A stretch of 64,000 nt of DNA from Hymenobacter sp. H14-R3 (GCF_030063445.1 NZ_JASITD010000003.1:186001-250000), one strand, 5' to 3'. Positions 36,550 through 45,233 are shown, numbered from the stretch's first letter. Notes: generated from the sequence alone by a model not told the origin. A program made the numbers and translations.

Positions 36550-38670
36550 CTAGAAGAACTTCGAGCGGTTGTCCTGCACCTTGGCCTGGCTCTTGATGGC
36601 TTCGTAGATGAGGCCATCCTGGCGCTGCTGGCGCTGCTGCGTGAGCTGCTGGCGCACTACTTTCAGGTCACCGGGCGTGGCGGGCAGCACGCTGCTGCCT
36701 TCTACCACCAGCACACCTTGCTCGCCTTGGATGGGAGCCGATTTCTGGCCCGCCTTCAAGGCAAAGGCGCGGCCCACGGCGTCGGGCTCGAAGCCCACGT
36801 TGGGGATAGTGCCCTGGCCCTGGGCTACGCCCTCGGCCGTTTGCACCTGCGCACCGGCCCCGGCTGCGGTGGCCATTTCTTCGAGCGTACCGGTTTTGCC
36901 TTGCAATTTCTCCATCAACTGCTTGGCCTTCAATTCATTACGCACGGCAGCTGTTAGCTCGGGGCGAATACTCTCAATGGTAGCGGTGCCCTTACTGCGC
37001 GAATCGGTAACGGCGGCCAGGATGTGCTGCTCACCAATGTCAAACTTGCGCACGTCGCCCACTTTCGTTTCGGAGCCGCCGTCGGGGTTGAAGCCGAAGG
37101 CCCAGCGCACCATCTCGCGCGAGCCGGGCAGGTTGCCCACCGTTGGCGCATCGCGGGTGATAAACTTGGCTTCCTGCTTTTGCAGAGTCTTGTCTTTGGC
37201 AACCAGGGCCCGGAAGGTGTCCAGGGTATTAGCTTCCGATTGCAGCTGCTCGGCGCGGGCGTAGGCGGCTTCGCGGGTGGCGTCGCTGGGCTGCACCGAC
37301 TTCAGCACCGAGGCCACCTGGTAGGTGTTCTCGGTCTTTTTGCCGGTCACTTTCACAATGTGGTAGCCAAAGCTGGTTTCGACCAGCGTGGGCAGCAGGC
37401 CCAGGCCCGGTGCCCCAAAGGCCGCCTTGCTGAACTCGGGTACCATGCTGGTGCGGTCGAAGTAGCCGAGGTCACCGCCCTTGTCCTTGGTGCCGTCGGT
37501 ACCGTACTGCTTGGCCATGGCGGCAAAGTCAGCCCCACCCTTGATTTTGGTCAGAATTTCCTGCGCCTGCGCTTTCACGGCGGCTTTGTCGGCCGGGCTC
37601 ATGTTAGCCTCCGTCTTAAACAGGATATGGCTGGCGCTCACCGTAGGCTTGGCCTTCTCACCGGTTATCTTGTACACGGCCAGCGTATTACCAATCACAT
37701 ACGGGCCATACACCTGGCCCACAGTCATGGGCTGGCTGGTAAGCTGCTGGGGCAGCTGGGCGGCCGTGAGGTAGGCGGGGCTATAAGGCTGCTCCGAGTT
37801 GGAGCGCACAAACAGCGAGTCGTTGGGCGCGGTGCGGAACTGCTCGGCAATGCTGGCAATGCTCGTGCGCAGGGCGGCGCTGTCCTGCTTGGTGGCGGTT
37901 TCGGGCACCACGATGTACTCAATACTGCGGCCGTCCTCCACCTTGTAGCGGCCCTTATGGCGCGCCAGGTAGTCGCTCAGCTGGGCATCGGTGGGCTTGA
38001 AAGCCGAGTCCGACACGCTGGAATAGGGCACGAACAGGTAGCGGAAATTCGCCTTGGCGTTCTGGGCCTGGTCAAACTGCTTAGCCTCGGCCGTGGTTAC
38101 GTACACCGAGTTCTTAAGCAGGGCGTTGAACTTGTTCACCGGCCCATCGAAATCGCGCAGGCTGGCTTCGAAGTTGTGGAAAGCGGCCTGGGCATCGGGT
38201 GGCAGCTTGTCGAGGTTCTTGAGGTAGTCGATGAGGCGCGCCTTGTCAAACTGCCCCGTTTTGGGGTCGGTAAACGCCTGCCGGATGGCGGGGTTGGGGT
38301 TGTCGCCCTGCACCATGTCCACCATTTCGGCGTCGCCCACGGTCAGGCCCAGCTTGTCGATTTCGGGCTGGAAAGCGCGGCGGTACAGCAGCTGGTTCCA
38401 GGTTTGGTCGCGCAGGTAGCCCAGGGCCTGGTCGTCGGCGGGGCGGCCCTGCTGGTTGGCAAAGTTTTGCTTGGCCTGCTCCAGGGCGGCCGTGAATTCG
38501 GGTAGCTCAATTTTGCTGCCGTTCACTTCGCCTACCGTTTGGCCATTGCCACCAAAAAGCCGGTTTTTTCCTCCCACCAGGTCGCCGCCCACAATGAAGA
38601 GCAGCATCCCGATGGCGACGGCGCCTACGGCCACCCCCGACTTTTCCCGAATCGTGTTAATTAAAGCCAT
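36550..38670 (-). CDS. PpiD/SurA-type periplasmic peptidyl-prolyl isomerase
   Basis: The 706-residue foldase has an N-terminal membrane anchor (residues 12-30, GVAVGAVAIGMLLFIVGGD), a SurA-like N-terminal chaperone region, and a parvulin domain at about 340-440 (SASHILFKTEANMSP; DGTKDKGGDLGYFDRTSMVP; FSKAAFGAPGLG; ETSFGYHIVKVTGKK). It helps fold outer-membrane proteins in the periplasm. The length is normal for PpiD-like proteins of Bacteroidota. The ATG at 38670 sits directly before the anchor. Confidence 0.92.
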   Translation of the reverse strand: MALINTIREKSGVAVGAVAIGMLLFIVGGDLVGGKNRLFGGNGQTVGEVNGSKIELPEFTAALEQAKQNFANQQGRPADDQALGYLRDQTWNQLLYRRAFQPEIDKLGLTVGDAEMVDMVQGDNPNPAIRQAFTDPKTGQFDKARLIDYLKNLDKLPPDAQAAFHNFEASLRDFDGPVNKFNALLKNSVYVTTAEAKQFDQAQNAKANFRYLFVPYSSVSDSAFKPTDAQLSDYLARHKGRYKVEDGRSIEYIVVPETATKQDSAALRTSIASIAEQFRTAPNDSLFVRSNSEQPYSPAYLTAAQLPQQLTSQPMTVGQVYGPYVIGNTLAVYKITGEKAKPTVSASHILFKTEANMSPADKAAVKAQAQEILTKIKGGADFAAMAKQYGTDGTKDKGGDLGYFDRTSMVPEFSKAAFGAPGLGLLPTLVETSFGYHIVKVTGKKTENTYQVASVLKSVQPSDATREAAYARAEQLQSEANTLDTFRALVAKDKTLQKQEAKFITRDAPTVGNLPGSREMVRWAFGFNPDGGSETKVGDVRKFDIGEQHILAAVTDSRSKGTATIESIRPELTAAVRNELKAKQLMEKLQGKTGTLEEMATAAGAGAQVQTAEGVAQGQGTIPNVGFEPDAVGRAFALKAGQKSAPIQGEQGVLVVEGSSVLPATPGDLKVVRQQLTQQRQQRQDGLIYEAIKSQAKVQDNRSKFF

Positions 38671-38794
38671 TACTTACCAAATACTAAACTAAATGCGGTG
38701 GCCCGAAGCCAAAAAGAGGCGCAAAATAACCACGAATCGCCCAAACTATCAAGCTACTGCCCCCGTGCCCGGCCCCAATGTGAGCCAGCCGGCC

Positions 38795-39049
38795 CTAGCG
38801 GCGCTTCTTATTTTTTTTGGCGGGCTTGTTGAGCGCGGCCACTTGCTGGGCTACCTCGGCTTCCTTAGCCCGGCGGGCATCCTGCCGCCGCCAGTAGTTG
38901 AGCGGTAGCCAGCACGCCAGCGATATCATAAATATCCAGTAGTTAGCGATTATATCGTTCTGCAAAATGGTCCGATGCACCCCAATTACGAACGATACCA
39001 CACCCAGGGCAAATATTATCGTGCGCGCCAAGGATTTATCGAATTTCAT
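38795..39049 (-). CDS. Small two-helix membrane protein
   Basis: The 84-residue protein has two predicted membrane helices (IIFALGVVSFVIGVH at about 11-25 and YWIFMISLACWLPLNYW at about 37-53) and a Lys/Arg-rich cytoplasmic tail ending KKNKKRR. It is likely a true gene because charged residues frame the helices and the tail is strongly basic. I do not recognise a family beyond small Bacteroidota membrane proteins. It sits between the lptC operon and ppiD-like gene, all on the minus strand. Confidence 0.75.
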   Translation of the reverse strand: MKFDKSLARTIIFALGVVSFVIGVHRTILQNDIIANYWIFMISLACWLPLNYWRRQDARRAKEAEVAQQVAALNKPAKKNKKRR

Positions 39050-39092
39050 AATTTATTGATTATTAATAATTTATATTCAAACTAGCTACCTA

Positions 39093-39187
39093 AACGTCAT
39101 GCTGAACGCAGTGAAGCATCGCGCGCGCAACGCCCAGGTCGTTGCAACGATGCGTGTGAGATGCTTCGCTGCGTTCAGCATGGCGTT
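39093..39187. repeat. Palindromic repeat, family E (ATGCTGAACGCAGTGAAGCATC), copy 2
   Basis: AACGTCATGCTGAACGCAGT-type sequence from 39093 is inverted at the right end (to 39187), with an inner GTTGC-rich loop. It shares its first 20 or so bases with the element at 33152-33243. Confidence 0.85.
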
Positions 39188-39219
39188 CTATCGGATTTAG
39201 CAACATCTTGGCTAGCGTT

Positions 39220-39777
39220 CTACTTCCCCAAACCATTAGCTTGGTCAATAGAAAACGTGCCGATGGGGTGGTACAGCCGGTAGCTCGAAAAGTCCTGATT
39301 GGCGCTCATGCCGTTACCGGTGAGCACCTCGGTGGGCGTTTTTATGCGCACAAACATGGCGCTATCGGTGTAAATCCGCTGCTTGTTGCGGTCGTAAAAC
39401 AGCTCCTCCGTATCGAGAGTTTGCTTCTGCGGCACGTTGGCCACCTTCACCGCGCCACGCATGATGTAGAGCTGCTTGGCGTTGTCAAACTTGGCCCACT
39501 TGGCCACCAACGTATTGACGGTCAGCTTCCCGGGCTTGTCATAAAACGTCACCGTCACGCCCTTGGGATACAGCCGGTCGCTGTTCTCGAAGTTCTGCTC
39601 CAGCGGGGCGGTGAGGCGAATATGCAGCCGCGCCGAGTCGCTGAGCAGCGTCACCACATTGTCAGTTTCGAGCAGCGGGCCGGTGTACACCACCCGCTTG
39701 GGGGCGGTGTCTTGCTTATCGCAACCAGCCAGCAGCAAGCCGGCCGCCAGGGCGCCGGCCTGCCATAAGTAGCTCAT
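39220..39777 (-). CDS. lptC: LPS export ABC transporter periplasmic protein LptC
   Basis: The 185-residue LptC links the inner-membrane LptBFG to the LPS bridge. Here it has a lipoprotein signal (lipobox LLAGC, Cys19) as usual in Bacteroidota, followed by the LptC/OstA-like beta-jellyroll with VTFYDKPGKLTVNTLVAKWA and MRGAVKVANVPQKQTLDTEE and ending in LYHPIGTFSID. The frame continues open for 357 nt upstream into the preceding gene, but ATG 39777 starts the lipoprotein signal. It follows the outer-membrane gene by 8 bp, forming an operon coaX - OMP - lptC. Confidence 0.9.
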   Translation of the reverse strand: MSYLWQAGALAAGLLLAGCDKQDTAPKRVVYTGPLLETDNVVTLLSDSARLHIRLTAPLEQNFENSDRLYPKGVTVTFYDKPGKLTVNTLVAKWAKFDNAKQLYIMRGAVKVANVPQKQTLDTEELFYDRNKQRIYTDSAMFVRIKTPTEVLTGNGMSANQDFSSYRLYHPIGTFSIDQANGLGK

Positions 39778-39785
39778 GCTCACGA

Positions 39786-41108
39786 TTATTGCAGGCGGCG
39801 CTTGATAAACCAGCGGTTGCTCAGCGTGGCGCCAATTTGCATACGCACGTAGTTTTCCTGCACGTTGCTCGCGCCGTTGTTGCCCACCAGGAAATCGGTG
39901 TTGCCGCGCACGCCGTAGGCAAAGCCCAAGCTGATAACCGTCGATTCGAGGGCGGTGGCGGTGGGCAGCGGGAAGGCGAAGCCCCAGTGCACGGCGCGGT
40001 CGTAGAGGCGGTTGCCGAGGGGCGCGTAGGGCAGCTGCGCCACGCTCAGGCCCAGGCGGTAGGTCACGCGCTGGAAATAGTGGTCTACCGAGCCGGGGTC
40101 GGGCGTAAATTCGCCGCCCGAAGCCACGCGCCATGTATTGCTCAGCGCCTGGGGCGATATTAGGCTAAACGTTTTGAAATCAGACCATTGCTGACGCGAA
40201 CCGTCGAGGTTAAAGCTCCAGTTGCGGCCATTGTCGAGCGAAAAGCCCAGCTGCGACATCGCGGGCGTGGTGGTAGTGCCACTGTCGTCGGAGAGCTGCA
40301 CCACGTTGCCGATTACCGCGCCGCGGGCGTCCTGCTGCTCGGTGGTGCGCTGCCGGTTGGCCTTCAGGTTGGCCTGAAAGGTCTGCACGGCTCCCAGGTT
40401 CACGTTCAGGTTTTTGTTAATCTGGTGGCGGTAGTGTGCCGAGGCCCGAAACAGGAAGTCGGCGTAGCGCAGCTGCTCATTGGCCACCACCAGCTGCTGG
40501 GCCGCAATGTTGGGCGAGTTTATGGCCGTACCCTCGCTCTGCGTGATGGTGCCGAACAGGTAAGAGGCGCTGCCCCCCAGGTTGAGGTCGCGCAGCACGT
40601 GAATACCAGTGGCGAAGTACGCCTCCGACAGCCCGCCCGAGCCCGTATACTTTTTGTAAGCCTGGGCCAGCGGGTCGCCATTTACCGAGCCAATGGTATT
40701 AGATTCATAATCAACTGAACTATAGGGCTTTAGACCAACGGCTGCGCCCCAACGCTTGTTTAGCGGTACGGCCAGCGCCAGGTAGCCCAGCGTGCCGGTG
40801 CCCGCGCGGCTGGAGGCCACGGTGTTTTTTACCGTTTGCACCTGCGCGTTGAACACGGCTTCCCAGGTGGTGCGCGGCGTGTAGGTGAGCAAGGCAGGGT
40901 TCAGCTCGTTGACGTTGCCCGTATTGGGCGCGGCCAGGCCCGAGCCGCCCATGCCCAGCTGGCGCACGCCGCCAAAGTTGCCGTAGCTATCGCCCAAGCC
41001 AATGCGCGAGTAGGGCGAGTTGCCCAGCCCCTGCCCCCAGGCCGAGCCGGCAAACAAGGTAGCAGCGGCCGTTAGCAGGGCCCCGGATAGTTTTTTAGTT
41101 GTCAACAT
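39786..41108 (-). CDS. Outer membrane beta-barrel protein
   Basis: The 440-residue protein has a signal peptide (ending GSAWGQ) and a long amphipathic beta-strand pattern with an aromatic-rich end (RWFIKRRLQ). The opening NSPYSRIGLGDSYGNFGGVRQL and GMGGSGLAAPNTGNVNELNPAL resemble FadL/OmpP1-like or PorV-type barrels that begin with a PYSRIGLGD motif in Bacteroidota; a transport substrate cannot be assigned. ATG 41108 overlaps the coaX end by 14 bp. It lies between coaX and lptC. Confidence 0.82.
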   Translation of the reverse strand: MLTTKKLSGALLTAAATLFAGSAWGQGLGNSPYSRIGLGDSYGNFGGVRQLGMGGSGLAAPNTGNVNELNPALLTYTPRTTWEAVFNAQVQTVKNTVASSRAGTGTLGYLALAVPLNKRWGAAVGLKPYSSVDYESNTIGSVNGDPLAQAYKKYTGSGGLSEAYFATGIHVLRDLNLGGSASYLFGTITQSEGTAINSPNIAAQQLVVANEQLRYADFLFRASAHYRHQINKNLNVNLGAVQTFQANLKANRQRTTEQQDARGAVIGNVVQLSDDSGTTTTPAMSQLGFSLDNGRNWSFNLDGSRQQWSDFKTFSLISPQALSNTWRVASGGEFTPDPGSVDHYFQRVTYRLGLSVAQLPYAPLGNRLYDRAVHWGFAFPLPTATALESTVISLGFAYGVRGNTDFLVGNNGASNVQENYVRMQIGATLSNRWFIKRRLQ

Positions 41109-41853
41109 TATAGCGTAAAATCTTATCCAAGCCCAGCAGCACCAATTCTGGCACGGCAAAGATACGGCCAGCCAGCGGGGCCAGCGCCACGGCCAGGTAC
41201 TCGGCGTCGCCGCCGGTGAGCACCAGCGCCAGCTGCGGGTGCTGCTGGCGGTACTCGGCCACCAGCCCGCGCACCTCGGCCGCCGTGCCGCGCAGCACGC
41301 CGCTCAGCAAGCAAGACGCCGTAGAGTCGCCGATTAGTTGCACCGCCTCGCTGGCCGGGGGCAGCTCCAACAACGGCAACCGGCCCGTAAACGTGTGCAG
41401 CGCCTGCAACCGCATGCGCAGGCCGGGCGCAATGCTACCACCGTGGTAAGTGCCATCGGCGGTTACCAGGTCCAGCTTGAGGGCCGTGCCGGCGTCGAGC
41501 ACCAGCGTGGCCTGGCCCGGCCGCAGGCGGGCGGCCCCTACGGCGGCGGCCAGGCGGTCGGGCCCCAGGGTGTGGGGCGTGGCGTAGGCATTGCGCAGCG
41601 GTACCGGCGTAAAGCCGGGCCGAAATGGCAATATCCGTTGCAGGCCATCGGTGGCAGCCAGCGCCGCCAGCCAGGGCTGGGTGTCCACCTTATCGGCCAC
41701 CGACGACAGGATGGCCTGCGCCGGCTGCGTGCGCTGCCATATTTCTTCCAGGTGGGCCGGGGCTGCCAGCACACCACTTTCCCGTAGTCCTTCCGGCCCG
41801 AATACGCCGTATTTCAACGCCGTATTACCCAGGTCCAGCGCCAGCGTAATCAT
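41095..41853 (-). CDS. coaX: Type III pantothenate kinase
   Basis: It phosphorylates pantothenate in coenzyme A synthesis. The 252-residue ASKHA-fold enzyme has phosphate-1 motif LALDLGNTALKYG (residues 3-16), phosphate-2-type VLDAGTALKLDLV at about 116-128, GSIAPGLRMR and the C-terminal LTGGDAEYLA adenosine motif. It is full-length. It heads the three-gene minus-strand cluster with the barrel protein and lptC. Confidence 0.95.
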   Translation of the reverse strand: MITLALDLGNTALKYGVFGPEGLRESGVLAAPAHLEEIWQRTQPAQAILSSVADKVDTQPWLAALAATDGLQRILPFRPGFTPVPLRNAYATPHTLGPDRLAAAVGAARLRPGQATLVLDAGTALKLDLVTADGTYHGGSIAPGLRMRLQALHTFTGRLPLLELPPASEAVQLIGDSTASCLLSGVLRGTAAEVRGLVAEYRQQHPQLALVLTGGDAEYLAVALAPLAGRIFAVPELVLLGLDKILRYNVDN

Positions 41854-41875
41854 GTGCAGAACGTCCTAAAACAAA

Positions 41876-41923
41876 CAGGGTCTTATGAATACCGGCGCAT
41901 AAACCAGTATTCATAAGACCCTG
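41876..41923 (-). terminator. Intrinsic terminator of the pseudouridine synthase gene
   Basis: CAGGGTCTTATGAATAC (41876-41892) pairs perfectly with its inverse at 41907-41923. On the minus strand it is followed by TTTGTTTTAGG, 12 bp after the 41936 stop. Confidence 0.8.
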
Positions 41924-41935
41924 CCCATCAATTAT

Positions 41936-44014
41936 TTACATAAAGTACTTGAGGCGAATCACTTCCTGCTCGGTGAGGAAACGCCATTTGCCGCGCGACA
42001 CCTCCTTTTTGGTGAGGCCAGCGTACTGCACCCGGTCGAGGGCCACCACGTCGTAGCCTAAGTGTTCAAATATGCGGCGCACAATGCGGTTGCGGCCAAT
42101 GTGCAGCTCGATACCCACGAAGTGCGGGTTGCCGGCTACCACGGCTACATCATCCACCTCAGCCTTGCCGTCTTCCAGCTCGATACCGGCCGCTATTTCA
42201 GCCAAGTGCTCGGCAGTCAGGGGCTTATCAAGCTCAGCCTGGTAGATTTTCTTGTTCTTGTGCGAGGGGTGCGACAGCTTCTGCGCCACTTCGCCATCGT
42301 TGGTGAAGAGCAGCAGGCCCGTGGTATTGCGGTCGAGGCGACCCACTGGGAAAATGCGCTCCTTCGAGGCCGTAGCCACCAGCGACATAACCGTTTTGCG
42401 GCCTTCGGGGTCGTCGGTCGTGGTAATGAAGTCCTTGGGCTTATTCAGCAGCACGTACACCAGCTTCTCGCGGTTGAGGTTGGTTTTGCCGTACTGCACC
42501 GTGTCGGTGGGCTGCACTTTGTAGCCCATTTCGGTGATAACCTCGCCATTCACGCGGATTTCGCCAGCGGCAATCAGCGAGTCGGCCTCGCGGCGCGAGC
42601 AAATGCCCGCGTTGGCGATGTAGCGGTTCAGGCGCAGCTCCTCGGTACCGAAGTCTTCCTCGCTCGCCCGGCGCTTGTTGCCACGGGTTTTGTCGTTTTC
42701 GTAGTGCTTGAGGTTCTTGTAGTCAGGGGCCAAGCCTACTGGCTCGTCCGTAGTGGTTGTGCGGGTTTTGTTACCATAGCCGGTGCTGCGTTGCGGACTG
42801 CTCTGGGCTTCGCGCATGGCCTCGCGACGCTCCCGGAACGAGCCGGTAGTAGTGTTGTTGGGCCGCTCGCCAAAGCTGCGCGGCTTGCCAAAGGCCCCGG
42901 GCGTTTGCTCACGGGGCGCGTTGCGGTCGCCGTAGCTGCTGCGGCGCTCACCGCCTTCGCGGTCGTTGCTGCGACGGTCGTCGCCACCCGGCCGCGTGCC
43001 AAACTCGCGGCGGGCGGGGCGCTCGTCGCGGCTGCCTTCCGACGGCGGGCGGCGGGCTTCGTTGCCCGTGCCACGCTCCTCAAACGAGCGGCGCTCATCG
43101 CGGCCCGTATAGGCGGGACGCGCATTGTCGGCACCACCTTCTACCGGCGAGCCATCAGGGTTAGTCTTGATGAACTTGCGGTTGCGCTCGCCTTTGCCAC
43201 CGCGCGGCACCGTGGGCAGGCCCTCGTAGCGCACCGGCTGGCCCTGCCAGATGGGCTTGGGTGGGTAAGCGGGGCGCTCGCTGCGGTCGCGGTCACCACC
43301 TTCGGCATCCTGGGGCCGAGGCCGCTCGGGGCGGTCACCGCCGAAGCTGCGCTTCTCGCTGTAGCTAGAACCGCCGCGCTCGGGGCGGTCGCCACCAAAG
43401 CTGCGCTTTTCGCCATAACTGGAACCACCGCGCTCGGGGCGGTCGCCGCCACCAAAGCTGCGCTTCTCGCCGTAGCCAGCGCCGCCACCGAAGCTGCGTT
43501 TCTCGCCAGCGCCAGCACCGCCGCGGTCGCCGCCGAAGCTGCGCTTTTCGCCGTAGCTGGAGCCGCCACGCTCGGGGCGGTCACCGCCAAAGCTGCGCTT
43601 CTCGCCGAAGCCGCCACGCTCGGGGCGGTCACCGCCAAAGCTGCGCTTCTCGCCGAAGCCGCCGCGCTCGGGACGGTCGCCACCGCCGAAGCTGCGCTTC
43701 TCGCCAAAGCTGGAGCTGCCGCGCTCGGGGCGGTCGCCACCGCCGAAGTTCGATTTGCCGAAGCTGCTGCCGCCGCTACCGCCACTGGGCCGGCCGCCAA
43801 ACTTGTTGCCGCCACCTTGGCCAAACGTGGGCCGGGCGGGCGAAAAGCCCTCGCCGCGTCCGTCGGGCCGGCTGCCTTTATAGCCGCCGCCAGCGCTGCT
43901 GTTGCCGCGGGGTGCATACCCACCGCTCCCGCGCGAGTCGCTGCTTGGCCGCCCGCTACCGCCAGTTGCGCCACGCCGACCCGGCTTATCGTCTGAAAAA
44001 TGTTTCTTACCCAT
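41936..44014 (-). CDS. rRNA pseudouridine synthase (RsuA/RluB family) with repetitive N-terminus
   Basis: The 692-residue protein consists of a C-terminal third typical of RluB/RluF-type enzymes and a 450-residue low-complexity N-terminus. The S4 RNA-binding domain begins at about 455 (LRLNRYIANAGICSRREADS) and the catalytic domain carries GRLDRNTTGLLLFTNDGEVA, where Asp in GRLDRNTTG is the catalytic residue. The N-terminus is built of Gly, Ser, Arg and Asp, with eight copies of EKRSFGG in the first half (about 100-245) and further Arg/Asp/Glu-rich sequence. Such extensions are probably disordered RNA-binding regions. This is much longer than the usual family length of 230-300 residues. Confidence 0.9.
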   Translation of the reverse strand: MGKKHFSDDKPGRRGATGGSGRPSSDSRGSGGYAPRGNSSAGGGYKGSRPDGRGEGFSPARPTFGQGGGNKFGGRPSGGSGGSSFGKSNFGGGDRPERGSSSFGEKRSFGGGDRPERGGFGEKRSFGGDRPERGGFGEKRSFGGDRPERGGSSYGEKRSFGGDRGGAGAGEKRSFGGGAGYGEKRSFGGGDRPERGGSSYGEKRSFGGDRPERGGSSYSEKRSFGGDRPERPRPQDAEGGDRDRSERPAYPPKPIWQGQPVRYEGLPTVPRGGKGERNRKFIKTNPDGSPVEGGADNARPAYTGRDERRSFEERGTGNEARRPPSEGSRDERPARREFGTRPGGDDRRSNDREGGERRSSYGDRNAPREQTPGAFGKPRSFGERPNNTTTGSFRERREAMREAQSSPQRSTGYGNKTRTTTTDEPVGLAPDYKNLKHYENDKTRGNKRRASEEDFGTEELRLNRYIANAGICSRREADSLIAAGEIRVNGEVITEMGYKVQPTDTVQYGKTNLNREKLVYVLLNKPKDFITTTDDPEGRKTVMSLVATASKERIFPVGRLDRNTTGLLLFTNDGEVAQKLSHPSHKNKKIYQAELDKPLTAEHLAEIAAGIELEDGKAEVDDVAVVAGNPHFVGIELHIGRNRIVRRIFEHLGYDVVALDRVQYAGLTKKEVSRGKWRFLTEQEVIRLKYFM
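43338..43705 (-). repeat. Coding tandem repeats in the pseudouridine synthase N-terminus
   Basis: Eight copies of a GEKRSFGG-type unit with a GDRPERGG spacer of variable length are encoded in this segment. The DNA copies differ mainly at third positions, so the repeat is under coding constraint rather than a recent expansion of one unit. Confidence 0.85.
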
Positions 44015-44109
44015 CTGAGTTATAATTTATCTGGTTGCTGGCTTATAGTCCCGCGCCGCCGGCGCTGGTGAGTGCAAATATCTACCCTATTGGTAGTTAG
44101 TAAAAAAAA

Positions 44110-44157
44110 GCCCGGACCCGTAAGCCAGCCGCCGAAGCGCCGGTTACGGGTCCGGGC
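44110..44157 (-). terminator. Intrinsic terminator of the DksA-like gene
   Basis: GCCCGGACCCGTAA (44110-44123) pairs with TTACGGGTCCGGGC (44144-44157), followed on the minus strand by eight T. It is 18 bp beyond the 44176 stop. Confidence 0.9.
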
Positions 44158-44175
44158 CGTAGGCCAAGGCCGCGC

Positions 44176-44559
44176 TTAGTCGCGCCGGGCTAGCTTGGCT
44201 TCAATCGAATGCTGGGTGTGGGGCACCGCCCGCAGGCGCTCCTTCGGGATAAGCTTGCCCGTGCCGATGCACACGCCGTAGGTGCCGTTTTTAATGCGCG
44301 TCTGCGCATTTTCCAGTTGCTGAATGAACTTCATCTGGCGCGAGGCCAACTGGTTCAAGCTTTCCTTTTCGGCGGTCTCAGCGCCGTCTTCCAGCACCTT
44401 CAGCGAAGCTGCCGTAGTGTCGGTGCCCGACTCGTTGTTGCGGGTCAGGGTTTCCTTAATGAAAGACAATTCCTTGCGAGCAGCCGTGAGCTTACTTTGA
44501 ATAATCTGTTCAAACTCAGCTAAATCTTCCCGCGAATAGCGGAGGTTTTCCTCAGACAT
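44176..44559 (-). CDS. TraR/DksA family protein lacking most zinc-finger cysteines
   Basis: The 127-residue protein has a coiled-coil N-terminus (residues 1-85) and a DksA C4-finger-like end (GTYGVCIGTGKLIPKERLRA; VPHTQHSIEAKL). The YGVC and I-x-RLRAxP frame matches DksA, but three of the four zinc cysteines are missing (only Cys of YGVC remains). The acidic helix tip DGAETAEKE could bind RNA polymerase. This zinc-less form is common in Bacteroidota. It likely modulates transcription; ppGpp dependence cannot be read. Confidence 0.88.
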   Translation of the reverse strand: MSEENLRYSREDLAEFEQIIQSKLTAARKELSFIKETLTRNNESGTDTTAASLKVLEDGAETAEKESLNQLASRQMKFIQQLENAQTRIKNGTYGVCIGTGKLIPKERLRAVPHTQHSIEAKLARRD

Positions 44560-44749
44560 CGAAAAGCAAGTAAAAAGAATAATAAATACGCACGCTGCGG
44601 TAGGCAGCCTGGCAAAACCAACGCCCCACCCTACTAAAAAGTTTGGTCAAGCTATTGGCATTTACTAACCGGCTTCCGCGGGAAGTCGGCTTTCGCGGGG
44701 CAAAGGTAATTGTTTTCAGCGGGTTTGCCTCGCTGGCTATCTACTTCCT

Positions 44750-45226
44750 TCAGAATCCCAACATCTGAATGGCGGCCACGGCAGCCTCCACGCCTTTGTT
44801 GCCGTGCCGCCCGCCGGCGCGGTCCCAGGCTTGCTCCAGGTTATTGGTCGTAACCAGACCAAATATCACAGGTTTATTATACTTAAGCCCTACTGTGGTC
44901 AACCCCTGCGCCACCGCGTGGCAGATGTAGTCGTCGTGCTTGGTGTCGCCCTTGATTACCACCCCCAGGCAGATGACGGCATCCATCTCCTCGTGCTGGG
45001 CCAGCAGCTGCGCACCAAACGTCAACTCAAAGCTGCCGGGCACCGTATTGCGGAAAATGTTCTCCGGCTTGGCCCCGTGCTTGAGTAGCGTTTCGTACGC
45101 GCCGTTGCTGAGCATGTCGGTTAGCTCGCGGTTCCACTCGGCTACCACTAGGCCAAAGCGCTTTTCGCTGATGTCGATGAAGCCAGCACTATCATAGGTG
45201 CTCAGGTTTTGCAGGGCGGTTGCCAT
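44750..45226 (-). CDS. ribH: 6,7-dimethyl-8-ribityllumazine synthase
   Basis: The penultimate enzyme of riboflavin synthesis condenses 5-amino-6-ribitylamino-uracil with 3,4-dihydroxy-2-butanone-4-phosphate. The 158-residue protein has FGLVVAEWNRELTD, VPGSFELTFGAQLLA, VICLGVVIKGDTKHDDYIC (with catalytic His in the KGDTKHDDY motif), KPVIFGLVTTNNLEQAWDRA and the KGVEAAVAAIQM end. ATG 45226 is used; 19 extra upstream codons derive from a short direct repeat region. No FMN riboswitch is visible. Confidence 0.96.
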   Translation of the reverse strand: MATALQNLSTYDSAGFIDISEKRFGLVVAEWNRELTDMLSNGAYETLLKHGAKPENIFRNTVPGSFELTFGAQLLAQHEEMDAVICLGVVIKGDTKHDDYICHAVAQGLTTVGLKYNKPVIFGLVTTNNLEQAWDRAGGRHGNKGVEAAVAAIQMLGF

Positions 45227-45233
45227 AAATCGT

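Noticed and set aside
37024..38505. A long open frame opposite the ppiD-like gene, and similar ones opposite uxuA (25335-26534), the TPR gene (35370-36488) and rnr (54360-55517)
   Set aside because: High GC keeps antisense frames free of stops. The opposite strands encode recognised full-length proteins.
43338..43705. Regularly spaced repeats that could suggest a CRISPR array
   Set aside because: The spacers are not unique, the units are in frame and encode EKRSFGG, and no cas gene is present.
42062..43996. A 644-codon open frame on the plus strand opposite the pseudouridine synthase gene
   Set aside because: It mirrors Gly/Arg-rich coding on the minus strand; its Ala-rich translation has no domain, signal or start context, and the opposite gene is secure.
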